Shown: positions 33,885 through 43,185 of the stretch, in pieces | Position numbering within the stretch: the first letter of the stretch is position 1 | Layout of the letters: every line of letters begins with the position of its first letter | Assembly: GCF_900115815.1 (NCBI RefSeq) | Contig: NZ_FOXV01000013.1 | Location: 1 to 64,000, forward strand | Direction: 5' to 3' | Length of the DNA: 64,000 nt | Source: Roseivivax halotolerans | Lineage (GTDB): Bacteria > Pseudomonadota > Alphaproteobacteria > Rhodobacterales > Rhodobacteraceae | The notes under the pieces: generated by a model | The model's input: the letters and a program-made list of their open reading frames with translations, nothing else | Told to the model about the DNA's origin: nothing | The model's database searches: none | Position numbers and translations under genes: made by a program

Positions 33885-36800
33885 GCACGCGCCTTGCGAA
33901 GGGCGGTCGCCTGATCGACCGCGCCACCACGCACCGTTTCACGTTCAACGGCCGCCAGATGCAGGGCTATGCGGGCGACACGCTGGCCTCTGCCTTGCTG
34001 GCGGGCGACCAGATGCTGGTCGGTCGGTCCTTCAAGTATCACCGCCCGCGCGGCATCGTGGCGAGCGGCGCCGAAGAGCCCAATGCCCTCGTCGGCCTCG
34101 GCTCCGGCAACACGTTCGAGCCGAACCAGCGCGTCACCGTCACCGAGCTGTTCGACGGGCTCGAGGCGCAGTCGCAGAACCACTGGCCGAGCCTCGAGTT
34201 CGACGTCGGCGCGATCAACGCGAAGCTGTCGCGCTTCCTGCCGGCGGGCTTCTACTACAAGACATTTATTCATCCCCGTCCGTTCTGGAAACACGTCTAC
34301 GAGCCCTTCATCCGAAAGTCGGCAGGTCTCGGCAAGGCGCCGGACAAAGAGGCGCGCGACCCCGACACCTACGAGCATTTCTACGCTCACGTAGACGTTC
34401 TGGTGATCGGCGGCGGAGTGGCGGGACTTCAGGCGGCCAAGGTCGCGGCGCAGTCGGGCGGGAAAGTCCTGCTGATCGAGCAGAACGCTCATTGGGGCGG
34501 CCGCGCGCCAGTGGATGGCGGCACTGTCGACGGAGCAGAGGCGGATGCCTGGGTCTCGGCCACGCTTGAAGAGCTCGAAGGCATGGCCAATGTCACGCTG
34601 CGGGCGCGGACGATGGGCGCGGGTCTATACGATCACGGCTATGCCACGGCCTATGAGCGCGTCTCGGATCATGCGCCGGGCTCCGATGCGCCGCGTCATC
34701 GTCTCTGGCGGATCCGGGCAGGGCAGATCGTGACCGCGACCGGCGCGATAGAGCGTCCGCTCTCTTTTGCGGGCAACGACATTCCGGGCGTCATGCTGGC
34801 GTCCGCGGCGCGAGACTTCGCGGTGAACTACGCGGTCTCGCCGGGTGACCGGACGGTAGTCGTGACCAACAACGACGATGCTTACCGCACGGCGCTCGCG
34901 CTCAAGTCTTTGGGTCTCTCTGTCCCGGCGGTGATTGACGCGCGGGCGAATGGCGGGGGCGCGCTGATGGCCGAGGCCGAGGCGCAGGGCATCCGCGTTC
35001 TCAAGGGCAAGGGCATCGCCAAGGTCCAGGGCGGCGCGCGCGTCACCGGTGTCGAGATCTGCGCCCAGGCGGGCGAGGGCGCGACGCAGGAAACCATCGC
35101 CTGCGACGCCGTCGCCATGTCGGGTGGCTGGTCCCCGGTCGTGCATCTCTGGTCGCATATCGGCGGCAAGCTGACATGGGACGAGACCGAGAACTTCTTC
35201 CGCCCCGATCCCGAGCGCGCGCCGATCACCCATGACGGCTCCGCCATCGTGACCGCGGTTGGCGCGGCGAACGGGCATCTGGGTCTGTCGGAGATCGTCA
35301 GCGACGCAACGAGCGGCACAACCTCCGCGCTCAAGCGGATCGGCCTGTCGGTTGATGCGGCCGCGCCCGAGGCCAGCCCACGCGACGAAGCACCGATGGA
35401 GCCGGTCTGGCTGATGCCGCAGGGCGCCAAGCGCGCGCTCAGGGCGAAGGCCTGGCTAGACTTCCAGAATGATGTGAAGGTGACAGACGTTCAGCTTGCC
35501 GCACAGGAAGGCTATGTCTCGGTCGAACATACCAAGCGCTACACCACGCTTGGCATGGCGACGGACCAGGGAAAGCTGAGCAACATCAACGGCCTTGCGA
35601 TCCTGTCTCAAGCATTGGGTGAAGGCATTCCGCAGGTCGGCACAACGACGTTCCGCCCGCCCTACACACCGATTTCGCTGGCCTCCATCGCCGGAGAGGC
35701 AAAGGGCGAGCTGTTCCAGCCGATCCGCCGCACCGCTCTGCATTCCTGGCACGAGGAAAACGGCGCGGAATGGGAGCCGGTCGGCCATTGGCGGCGCCCC
35801 TTCGCCTACAGAAAGCCGGGCGAGAGCACCCATGACGCGGTGACGCGCGAATGCGTCGCAACGCGGGAGAGCCTTGGCCTGCTCGACGCCTCGACGCTGG
35901 GCAAGATCCTCGTCAAAGGGCCTGATGCCGGGCGCTTCATGGACATGCTCTATACCAACATGATGTCGTCGCTGAAGCCGGGCTTCTGCCGCTACGGGCT
36001 CATGTGTTCCGAAAACGGCTTCCTCATGGATGACGGTGTCGTGGCGCGGATCGATGAGGACACGTTCCTATGCCACACGACCACCGGTGGCGCGGAGCGC
36101 ATCCACGCCCATATGGAGGAATGGCTCCAGACCGAATGGTGGGACTGGAAGGTCTGGGTTCTGAACGTGACCGAGCAGTACACCCAGATCGGCGTTGTCG
36201 GCCCCAAGTCCCGCGCGGTGCTGGAAAAGCTCGGCACGGAAGGCATCGGCAAAGACGACCTGCCGTTCATGCGCTGGATCGATGGCAATGTCGGGGGCAT
36301 CCCCGCGCGGATCTTCCGGATCTCCTTCTCGGGTGAATTGTCCTTCGAGATCGCGGTCGCGGCAAACCGGGGCCGGGAGCTCTGGGGCAAACTGATCGAG
36401 GCGGGCCAAGAGTTCAACGTCACCCCCTATGGCACTGAAGCGATGCACGTTTTGCGCGCCGAGAAGGGCTTCATCATGATCGGGGAGGAGACCGACGGGA
36501 CGATCATTCCGCAGGATCTCGGACTGCACTGGGCGATCTCCAAGAAGAAGGAAGATTACATCGGCAAGCGCGCGCAGGAGCGGTCCTTCATGGACAATCC
36601 CGAGCGCTGGCAACTTGTTGGTCTGGAGACGACGGACGGCTCCAAACTGCCCGACGGGGCCTATGCGGTCGCGCCGGGCAATAACGCCAACGGCCAGGTG
36701 AACACGCAAGGGCGAGTAACGTCGAGCTATCATTCCGCCGCGCTTGGCCGTCCGATCGCGATGGGCCTTGTCCATAACGGACCCGACCGGATGGGTGAAG

Positions 36801-36895
36801 TGATCGAGTTCGCCATGACCGATGGCAGCCGTGTCCCGGCCAAGATCACCGGCACCATTTTCTTCGATCCCGAGGGGGAAAAGCAGAATGTCTGA
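33881..36895 (+). CDS. soxA: Sarcosine oxidase subunit alpha
   Basis: A 1004-residue subunit of normal length. It has an N-terminal 2Fe-2S-like fold (FTFNGRQMQGYAGDTLASAL), an NAD-binding pyridine disulfide-type domain (VDVLVIGGGVAGLQAAKVAA) and a C-terminal GcvT-like folate domain (GLLDASTLGKILVKGPDAGR; HVLRAEKGFIMIGEETDGT). The GcvT part passes the formaldehyde unit to tetrahydrofolate. It overlaps soxD and soxG. Confidence 0.97.
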   Translation: MSTRLAKGGRLIDRATTHRFTFNGRQMQGYAGDTLASALLAGDQMLVGRSFKYHRPRGIVASGAEEPNALVGLGSGNTFEPNQRVTVTELFDGLEAQSQNHWPSLEFDVGAINAKLSRFLPAGFYYKTFIHPRPFWKHVYEPFIRKSAGLGKAPDKEARDPDTYEHFYAHVDVLVIGGGVAGLQAAKVAAQSGGKVLLIEQNAHWGGRAPVDGGTVDGAEADAWVSATLEELEGMANVTLRARTMGAGLYDHGYATAYERVSDHAPGSDAPRHRLWRIRAGQIVTATGAIERPLSFAGNDIPGVMLASAARDFAVNYAVSPGDRTVVVTNNDDAYRTALALKSLGLSVPAVIDARANGGGALMAEAEAQGIRVLKGKGIAKVQGGARVTGVEICAQAGEGATQETIACDAVAMSGGWSPVVHLWSHIGGKLTWDETENFFRPDPERAPITHDGSAIVTAVGAANGHLGLSEIVSDATSGTTSALKRIGLSVDAAAPEASPRDEAPMEPVWLMPQGAKRALRAKAWLDFQNDVKVTDVQLAAQEGYVSVEHTKRYTTLGMATDQGKLSNINGLAILSQALGEGIPQVGTTTFRPPYTPISLASIAGEAKGELFQPIRRTALHSWHEENGAEWEPVGHWRRPFAYRKPGESTHDAVTRECVATRESLGLLDASTLGKILVKGPDAGRFMDMLYTNMMSSLKPGFCRYGLMCSENGFLMDDGVVARIDEDTFLCHTTTGGAERIHAHMEEWLQTEWWDWKVWVLNVTEQYTQIGVVGPKSRAVLEKLGTEGIGKDDLPFMRWIDGNVGGIPARIFRISFSGELSFEIAVAANRGRELWGKLIEAGQEFNVTPYGTEAMHVLRAEKGFIMIGEETDGTIIPQDLGLHWAISKKKEDYIGKRAQERSFMDNPERWQLVGLETTDGSKLPDGAYAVAPGNNANGQVNTQGRVTSSYHSAALGRPIAMGLVHNGPDRMGEVIEFAMTDGSRVPAKITGTIFFDPEGEKQNV

Positions 36896-37451
36896 CATTG
36901 CACGCGATGGCGCACGCGCCGCTGGGTCGGTGACCGTCGACTCCCTCGGCCCGCAAGGCATGATCTCGGTTCGCGCGAAGATGGATGATCCGGCGCTGGC
37001 CTCAGCCCTGACGGAGCTTGGCGGCCTGTCGGTGCCCGGACCGCTTTCCATGTCGCGCAGCGGCGAGATGGCCGTGCTGTGGATGGGGCCGGACGAGGTG
37101 ATGGTGCTCTGCGCCTATAACGCCGCCCAGCTTCTGTCCGAAAAGCTGTCTGCGTCGCTGTCGGGCGCTCATGCGCTTGCCGCGAATGTCTCGGACGCAC
37201 GTGCGATGTTCCGCCTGACCGGTCCCGAGAACGAGGTCCGCGAGGCGCTGGCAAAGCTCACGCCGGCCGATTGCGCGCCCGATGCGCTGCCCGAAGGCCG
37301 GGTGCGCCGCACGCGGCTGGCCCAGGTCGCGGGAGCCATCTGGATCGAAGAGGGCGCGGCGAATGTCATCGCCTTCAGATCAGGTGCGGATTACGTCTTC
37401 GGTCTTCTGAAGACGGCCGCAGCGGACAGCGCGAGAGTCGGCTATTTCTAA
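36888..37451 (+). CDS. soxG: Sarcosine oxidase subunit gamma
   Basis: A 187-residue GcvT-like small subunit (PLSMSRSGEMAVLWMGPDEV, ARAMFRLTGPENEVREALAK, RLAQVAGAIWIEEGAANVIA). It overlaps the soxA end by 8 bp and closes the operon. glyA and folate genes, often next to sox operons, are not in view. Confidence 0.95.
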   Translation: MSDIARDGARAAGSVTVDSLGPQGMISVRAKMDDPALASALTELGGLSVPGPLSMSRSGEMAVLWMGPDEVMVLCAYNAAQLLSEKLSASLSGAHALAANVSDARAMFRLTGPENEVREALAKLTPADCAPDALPEGRVRRTRLAQVAGAIWIEEGAANVIAFRSGADYVFGLLKTAAADSARVGYF

Positions 37452-37612
37452 GGTCCTGTTGCGGGGCGGTTTCTTTCGCGGATCGCGGAACCCTCACCGC
37501 TCCGTGACGTTGATTTCCAGATTGCGCCAGTTGCGCTCTTGACGCTTGCGGCTTGTCAGCGCACCAACGGCGCTATGTCGCAGATTATACTCTGAATAGA
37601 ACGAGGACCGTC

Positions 37613-38221
37613 ATGGCATTTGAACTTCCCGACCTTCCGTATCCCCACGACGCGCTCGCCTCGAAGGGCATGTCGCAGGAAACGCTCGAGTTCCACCACG
37701 ACATTCACCACAAGGCCTATGTCGACAACGGCAACAAGGCGATCTCGGGCACCGAGTGGGAAAACAAGTCCGTCGAAGAGATCATCAAGGGCACGTACGA
37801 CCCGAACGCGGTCGCGCAGTCCGGTATCTTCAACAACGCGTCGCAGTACTGGAACCACAACCAGTTCTGGGAAATGATGACCCCGGAAAACAAGGGCATC
37901 CCCAGCGAGCTTGAAGCTGCGCTGACCGAGAGCTTCGGCTCCGTCGACAAGTTCAAGGACGAGTTCGCCGCGGCCGGCGCAGGTCAGTTCGGCTCCGGCT
38001 GGGCATGGCTCGTGAAGGACACCGATGGCGGTCTCAAGGTCACCAAGACCGAGAACGGCGTCAATCCGCTTTGCTTCGATCAGACCGCGCTTCTTGGCGT
38101 CGATGTGTGGGAACACTCCTACTACATCGATTTCCGCAACAAGCGGCCGGCCTATCTGTCGAACTTCCTCGAGAACCTTGTGAACTGGGAAAACGTTGCC
38201 GAGCGCCTGTCTAAGGCATAA
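37613..38221 (+). CDS. sodB: Superoxide dismutase, Fe type
   Basis: A 202-residue Fe/Mn superoxide dismutase. Metal ligands are in LEFHHDIHHKAYV, NNASQYWNHNQFW and LGVDVWEHSYYIDFRNKRP. The Ala-Gly-Gly/Gln pattern (GQFGSGWAWLV) favours iron. The start MAFELPDLPYPHDALA is canonical. It has its own terminator. Confidence 0.96.
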   Translation: MAFELPDLPYPHDALASKGMSQETLEFHHDIHHKAYVDNGNKAISGTEWENKSVEEIIKGTYDPNAVAQSGIFNNASQYWNHNQFWEMMTPENKGIPSELEAALTESFGSVDKFKDEFAAAGAGQFGSGWAWLVKDTDGGLKVTKTENGVNPLCFDQTALLGVDVWEHSYYIDFRNKRPAYLSNFLENLVNWENVAERLSKA

Positions 38222-38248
38222 GCTTCGCCTCCCAAGCGATTGAAATTG

Positions 38249-38283
38249 AACGCCTCGACCCATCCGGTCGGGGCGTTTTTCTT
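38249..38283 (+). terminator. Rho-independent terminator of sodB
   Basis: A 12-bp stem (AACGCCTCGACC with GGTCGGGGCGTT, one G-T wobble, loop CATCC) followed by TTTTTCTTT, 28 bp after the sodB stop. Confidence 0.9.
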
Positions 38284-38349
38284 TGCCCCGAGGAACGCCC
38301 GACCGGGCGGCGCGTTCATCCTGTGAAAGGCAACAAACGGAGGCATCTT

Positions 38350-38580
38350 ATGGCCGAGCGTAAGAGATCGAACGATGGGCATCGCGAGACCGAAGAGGTT
38401 CTCGGCGAGAAGCCCGAGAACCTTCCCGAGAGCCCTGACCATGCCGGCAGTGCCGGCGGCGAGTTGAACCGGAAGGTCGGCAAGCGCGACGAGGAAAAGC
38501 AGGTCGACGACACGTCCGCCGGAAACACACGGCCCAAGGCGCAGGACACCGACGATAGCGGCGACAAGGAGAAGGTGTGA
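38350..38580 (+). CDS. Small very hydrophilic protein, unknown function
   Basis: A 76-residue protein almost without hydrophobic residues (MAERKRSNDGHRETEEVLGE to DTDDSGDKEKV), probably disordered and similar in style to stress-type hydrophilic proteins. The ATG has GGAGGC upstream. Its TGA overlaps the ATG of the host-attachment gene, so both are coupled and likely work together, perhaps in stress response. I do not recognise a family. Confidence 0.7.
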   Translation: MAERKRSNDGHRETEEVLGEKPENLPESPDHAGSAGGELNRKVGKRDEEKQVDDTSAGNTRPKAQDTDDSGDKEKV

Positions 38581-39035
38581 TGGCCGAACTCACTCACGGA
38601 ACTTGGGTGCTCATCGCAGACGGTGAGAAGGCGCTGTTTCTTCGCAATGATCTGGACGAGCACAATCCGGATTTGAACGTCGTGCGCGAAGAGGAGCAGG
38701 ACAACCCGTCCGACTTCGACCAGTCTGCCAACAAGCCCGGCCGCAAGGGCGATACAGGCATCGGCCAAAGCTCCGCGATGGATGATACGGACTGGCATGA
38801 GCTGGCGAAGGAACGCTTTGCCGACGATCTTGCCGACTTGCTTTACAAGCAGGCGCATAAGCACAAGTTCGAGCGGATCGTGATCGTCGCGCCACCGCAA
38901 ATCCTGGGTGAGCTTCGTAAGCAGATTCACAAGGAGGTGGCTTCAAAGGTCATCGCCGAGATCCCCAAGACGCTGACCAACCATCCGCTGGACAAGGTTG
39001 AAGAGATGCTGCGCGACGAGCTCGCAGAGGCATAA
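38580..39035 (+). CDS. Host attachment family protein
   Basis: A 151-residue protein of the 'host attachment' family (AtsA-like): THGTWVLIADGEKALFLRND, a charged linker, WHELAKERFADDLADLLYKQ and IVIVAPPQILGELRKQIHKE, then LTNHPLDKVEEMLRDEL. The fold resembles eRF1 domain 2. The family name comes from a plant-associated case; the general role is unknown. ATG 38580 overlaps the upstream stop. Confidence 0.88.
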   Translation: MAELTHGTWVLIADGEKALFLRNDLDEHNPDLNVVREEEQDNPSDFDQSANKPGRKGDTGIGQSSAMDDTDWHELAKERFADDLADLLYKQAHKHKFERIVIVAPPQILGELRKQIHKEVASKVIAEIPKTLTNHPLDKVEEMLRDELAEA

Positions 39036-39042
39036 GATAGCG

Positions 39043-39068
39043 AGGCTCGGGTTTGTGCCCGGGCCTCA
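39043..39068 (+). terminator. Hairpin after the host-attachment gene
   Basis: A 10-bp stem (GAGGCTCGGG with CCCGGGCCTC, one wobble) 8 bp after the stop; only ATT follows, so termination strength is uncertain. Confidence 0.5.
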
Positions 39069-39125
39069 TTGCGCCGGCCCTCACGCTCTGGCAAAGCTCT
39101 GTTGGCAAGGGCAGGGGGACCGCAA

Positions 39126-40043
39126 ATGCAGGAGCAACGGATCGGCGTTCTCGCCATGATCGGCGCTTGCTCCATCTGGGGATTGTCCCCGCTTTACTAC
39201 AAACTGCTCGCCGATGTGCCGCCTCTCGAGGTCTTGGCGCATCGCACGCTGTGGTCGATGTTGTTCTTCGCCGGTGTCCTCTTGGTGCAAGGGCGGCTCG
39301 GCGCGTTGCGGGACGCGCTATCGACGCCTCGCAGGATCGCTGCCATCGGCTTCGCCGCGATCATGATTTCCTGCAACTGGTTCCTGTTCATCCTCTCCAT
39401 CCAGATCGAAAGGGCGACGGAAGCCAGCCTCGGCTATTACATCTTTCCACTGGTCGCGGTTCTGTTGGGCGTTCTGTTCTTTCGCGAACGACTGGGGCGC
39501 GCGCAGATGGTGGCCGTGGGATTGGCGACGATCGCGGTTCTCATATTGTCGGTGCAACTCGGTCATCCGCCTTGGGTGTCTCTCATCATCAGCCTGACCT
39601 TCGGCCTTTACGGCGTTGCGAAGAAACGACTTTCTGTCGGACCGGTGGTCTCGGTCACGGGCGAGGTGTTGCTGCTGACGCCATTGGCACTCGGCTGGCT
39701 CTGGCATCTGCACGGTGTCCGCGGCACGGGTCTCTTCGGTCAGGATGGAGGTGTGTCGGCACTCTTGATCGTGTCTGGCCCGCTTACCGCTTTGCCGCTC
39801 ATCTTGTTCAGCTTTGCATCCCAGCGCGTCAATCTATCAAGCATCGGGCTCATCCAGTACTTGAACCCTACACTGCAATTCCTTGTCGCAACGCTGGTTT
39901 TCCGCGAACCCTTCGGCACGGTCCAGGCCGTGGCCTTCGCGCTGATCTGGACAGCTTTGGCGATCTATTCGACGGCGACGCTTCGGGCCGAAAGCGCGCG
40001 GCGCAAAGCCGCGATCGTACCCGACGCATCCGGCGAGACCTGA
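39126..40043 (+). CDS. rarD: RarD-type EamA permease
   Basis: A 305-residue membrane protein with ten hydrophobic helices. RarD features include IGACSIWGLSPLYYKLLADV, EVLAHRTLWSMLFF, NWFLFILSIQIERATEASLG, GYYIFPLVAVLLGVLFFRER and LIQYLNPTLQFLVA. Likely an exporter of small metabolites; E. coli RarD was linked to chloramphenicol sensitivity. It overlaps the convergent LOG-family gene by 79 bp. Confidence 0.92.
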   Translation: MQEQRIGVLAMIGACSIWGLSPLYYKLLADVPPLEVLAHRTLWSMLFFAGVLLVQGRLGALRDALSTPRRIAAIGFAAIMISCNWFLFILSIQIERATEASLGYYIFPLVAVLLGVLFFRERLGRAQMVAVGLATIAVLILSVQLGHPPWVSLIISLTFGLYGVAKKRLSVGPVVSVTGEVLLLTPLALGWLWHLHGVRGTGLFGQDGGVSALLIVSGPLTALPLILFSFASQRVNLSSIGLIQYLNPTLQFLVATLVFREPFGTVQAVAFALIWTALAIYSTATLRAESARRKAAIVPDASGET

Positions 40044-40537
40044 ACGTTCTCGACAATGTCGCTCCCGGCGAAGCCTTGATCGACGACGTGATGCATCAGC
40101 GCGATCAGCGGATCCCAGTAGCCTTCGACGTTCATCAGCACGATGGGTTTGTCATGCAGACCGAGCTGCCGCCAGGTCAGCACCTCGAAGAATTCGTCGA
40201 GCGAGCCCGCACCGCCCGGAAGAACGGCGATGGCATCGGCGTTCATCAGCATGACTTTCTTGCGCTCGTGCATGGTCTCCGTGACGACGAAGGTCGTCAG
40301 ATCGCGTTTCCCGACTTCCCATTTCACAAGGTGATCCGGGATCACGCCGAAGGTCTGGGCGCCCGCGTTCTGGGCAGACCGGGCCACGCGGCCCATCAGA
40401 CCCACGTCGCCCGCACCGTAAACGAGCCGCCAGCCGGCCGCGCCGATTTCCTTGCCAAGCGCCTCGGCAGCCGCCGCGTAGGCCGGGTCGGAGCCGTCGC
40501 GCGCCCCGCAATACACGCAGATCGAGATTTGTTGCAT
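39965..40537 (-). CDS. LOG-family nucleoside 5'-monophosphate phosphoribohydrolase
   Basis: A 190-residue TIGR00730/LOG protein. Motifs: SICVYCGARDGSDPAY, WRLVYGAGDVGLMGRVA, MHERKKVML with the catalytic Arg and LPGGAGSLDEFFEVLTW, the PGGxGTxxE signature with S for T. These enzymes cleave cytokinin ribotides or AMP/GMP-type nucleotides. The C-terminus overlaps rarD tail to tail. Confidence 0.93.
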   Translation of the reverse strand: MQQISICVYCGARDGSDPAYAAAAEALGKEIGAAGWRLVYGAGDVGLMGRVARSAQNAGAQTFGVIPDHLVKWEVGKRDLTTFVVTETMHERKKVMLMNADAIAVLPGGAGSLDEFFEVLTWRQLGLHDKPIVLMNVEGYWDPLIALMHHVVDQGFAGSDIVENVQVSPDASGTIAALRRALSARSVAVE

Positions 40538-40659
40538 CGCGACAACTCCATGCTTGCGCGGCTTTGACCGGTGTTAGCGCTGTTGATATACGTTCTCAAC
40601 CGGCTGCGGCGCGTAAAGATCTGCCTGTGCGCACGCAGCCTTACGGGGATGGACCAAAG

Positions 40660-42177
40660 ATGACGACCAAATCCTCCATGTCCGGGCCGGTCGGGGCGGT
40701 CCTGGGCGTGACCGCGCTGTTTGGCGCGGCATTGGCCGGGCTTTATGCCACGGGCCAGTTGGACGATGTTCTCGCCCGCGGCGGGGACGCGCCCGAGGCT
40801 GTCGAGGACACAGCGGCTCTGCCGCAACCCGCGCCGGGTACGGACACCATTCCCGAGCCGCAACGCGATATGACAGCGCCTGAGACGGCGACCACAGGGT
40901 CGGAGCCTGTTCTCGCGGCCCGCACGCCCGATGCGCCGGAGGTTGCGACAGAGCCCGCAGCGCCGCTTGAAAACGCTGAGGAGGCCGATCGCGCCGATGC
41001 CGAGAGCGTAGCAACCGCGCCCGAAGCGTTGGACGCTGACACCGAAGAAGAAACCGCGCCCAGTTTCGACCTCGTTCGGGTTTCGCCCGACGGTAACGCG
41101 GTGATCGCCGGGCGCGGGACACCGGGTGCGAGGGTCCGCGTCCTTCTCGACGATGCCGAGGTCGCGGAAACCGAGATCGACGCGAGCGGCAGCTTCGTCC
41201 TTCTTCAGCCGCTCGGGACAAGCGCCTCGCCGCGCGTCATCACGCTTGCCGAGCGGATGGGGGACGCAGAGCGGATCGGCGCGGAAGAGATTATTCTCGC
41301 CCCGTCGCCGGAGGCTCCCGAGGCCCAAGTGACCGCCTCTGCGGAAAATGGCGAAGAGATGGCGGCTGGTCCCGTCGGCGCTGACGACGCAGGCGACGCT
41401 CCGACCGAAACCGCGGCCATCGAAATTGACGCGGCACCGGAAACCCCGCCAAGCGAGGCTCCGAGCCAACAAGCGGCACTCCCTGACGCTGAGGAACCCG
41501 GTATCGAGCCGGGTAGCGAGTCCAGCGAACCGACCGCCGCGAGTGACGCACCGAGTGAGACCGCCGCGCTCGATCCTGCCGCCGGCAGCGCGGTACCGGA
41601 TCTGCCGGACCTCGCTCCGCCGGAAGCGGCTCCGCAACCGACCGCTGTGCTCCTGTCCGGCCCCGAAGGCGTCGATGTCGTCCAGCCCGCGACCGAGCCT
41701 GCAGATCTGCCGGACGGCGATTTCGTGGCGCTCGACGCGATCAGTTACGACGACGGGGGAGACGTCTCGCTTTCCGGGCGCGCGACTCCCGGCGGATCGG
41801 TCCGCATTTACGTCGACAATTCTGAAGTGACGCTAACCGATGTCTCCGAAGGAGGCCGCTGGCGCACAGGCCTGCCGAGCACGGAGCCGGGCACCTACAC
41901 GCTCCGCCTAGACCGGGTCGATGCCGAAGGGCGCGTTCTGGCGCGGATCGAAAGCCCGTTCCGCCGGGAAAGCCGCGCCGCGATCGAGGCGGCGGCGCCT
42001 GAAAGCGGCGGGCCGGTCTACGCGGTCACGGTCCAGCCCGGCAATACGCTGTGGGGTATTTCGCGCGAACGCTATGGCGAGGGGCTGCTCTACGTGAAGG
42101 TGTTCGAGGCCAATCAAGACCTCATTCGCGATCCCGACCTTATCTATCCCGGCCAAGTCTTCGCGCTCCCCGATTGA
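40660..42177 (+). CDS. LysM-domain envelope protein with long acidic linker
   Basis: A 505-residue protein. An N-terminal membrane anchor (AVLGVTALFGAALAGLYATG) is followed by long Ala/Pro/Glu-rich disordered stretches, with two short beta domains containing the repeated motif AxAGRGTPGARVRV/SLSGRATPGGSVRI (about residues 145-190 and 370-420). The C-terminal LysM (YAVTVQPGNTLWGISRERYG) ends in LIYPGQVFALP. It probably links the inner membrane to peptidoglycan. ATG 40660 is chosen because it precedes the anchor directly. Confidence 0.85.
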   Translation: MTTKSSMSGPVGAVLGVTALFGAALAGLYATGQLDDVLARGGDAPEAVEDTAALPQPAPGTDTIPEPQRDMTAPETATTGSEPVLAARTPDAPEVATEPAAPLENAEEADRADAESVATAPEALDADTEEETAPSFDLVRVSPDGNAVIAGRGTPGARVRVLLDDAEVAETEIDASGSFVLLQPLGTSASPRVITLAERMGDAERIGAEEIILAPSPEAPEAQVTASAENGEEMAAGPVGADDAGDAPTETAAIEIDAAPETPPSEAPSQQAALPDAEEPGIEPGSESSEPTAASDAPSETAALDPAAGSAVPDLPDLAPPEAAPQPTAVLLSGPEGVDVVQPATEPADLPDGDFVALDAISYDDGGDVSLSGRATPGGSVRIYVDNSEVTLTDVSEGGRWRTGLPSTEPGTYTLRLDRVDAEGRVLARIESPFRRESRAAIEAAAPESGGPVYAVTVQPGNTLWGISRERYGEGLLYVKVFEANQDLIRDPDLIYPGQVFALPD

Positions 42178-42180
42178 GGC

Positions 42181-43107
42181 TCAGCGCGGCAGCGGATCGT
42201 CCTCGCCCTGCGCCTCGCCAGCCAGCCAGTCCCGGAATTCTGAAAGGGCCGGGGTCACCGGACGATCGGTGGGCCAGGCCAGGTGATAGGCGCCAAGGCT
42301 CGTCGGCTCGGCGTCATGCGCGACGACAAGACGTTTTCGCGCGAGCGCTTCCTCGGTCAGGTAGTCAGGCAGCAAGGCCACGCCAAGCCCGTGAAGCGCG
42401 GCCTCGAGGATCGTCGTGAACTGATCGAAGGATGTACCGGGCAGGGGGCCTGTCTCGCGACCCTGGGCCGCGAACCAATCCTCCCAGGCCGTGGGCCGCG
42501 TGTCGATGTGGAGAAGCGGAAGTTGCGCCAGTGTCTTGAGTCCGACAGGCCCATCCTTGAGCACGCTTGGTGCGGAAACGGGCAAGACCCGTTCGGGACG
42601 CAGGAGCAGCCGGTTCGTGCCGGGCCGCGCTGCCATGCCGAATTCGATGGCCGCATCGAAGGCTTCGGCCGCGAAATCGGGCGGCCTGAGGCGCGTCGTG
42701 AAGTTGATCGTCACTTCAGGGTGGCGCCGGGTGAAATCCGGAAGGCGCGGCACGAGCCAGCGCATCCCGAAGGACGGAAGCACCGACAGCGACAGGGAGC
42801 CCGCGCGCGACGGCATCCTGAGGCTCAGCGAGGCTTGCGCGATGCGGTTGAGTGCGGCGCGGACCTCGGCGGCATAGGCGCGCGCTTCGGGTGTGAGGCT
42901 GAGGGCGCGGGACTCGCGGCTCGCCAGCGTCACCCCAAGCTGATCCTCGAGCGTGCGGATCTGCCGGCTGATCGCGGATTGGCTGAGATCGAGCTCTCTC
43001 GCGACCGCCGCTGCGGTGCCGAGCCGATCCAGCGCCTCGAGCGCGCGCAAGGCGGGCAGGGGCGGCAGAAGGCGCCGCGATAAGGGGGATGCTTGCATTT
43101 CTTGCAT
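42181..43107 (-). CDS. LysR-family transcriptional regulator, GcvA/GcdR-like
   Basis: A 308-residue regulator. The HTH ([40 protein letters not shown]) is followed by a substrate-binding domain ([33 protein letters not shown]). It is divergent from glutaryl-CoA dehydrogenase with a 78-bp gap, as in GcdR-gcdH of Pseudomonas, so glutarate or glutaryl-CoA control is likely. ATG 43107 and ATG 43098 are both possible. Confidence 0.9.
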   Translation of the reverse strand: MQEMQASPLSRRLLPPLPALRALEALDRLGTAAAVARELDLSQSAISRQIRTLEDQLGVTLASRESRALSLTPEARAYAAEVRAALNRIAQASLSLRMPSRAGSLSLSVLPSFGMRWLVPRLPDFTRRHPEVTINFTTRLRPPDFAAEAFDAAIEFGMAARPGTNRLLLRPERVLPVSAPSVLKDGPVGLKTLAQLPLLHIDTRPTAWEDWFAAQGRETGPLPGTSFDQFTTILEAALHGLGVALLPDYLTEEALARKRLVVAHDAEPTSLGAYHLAWPTDRPVTPALSEFRDWLAGEAQGEDDPLPR

Positions 43108-43185
43108 GGATTCTTGCGGTATTGTCGCTGTTCGATGACGCTGGCGCAAGTTATCTTCTCTCCAAGCGAATTTGGAGGACACGTC

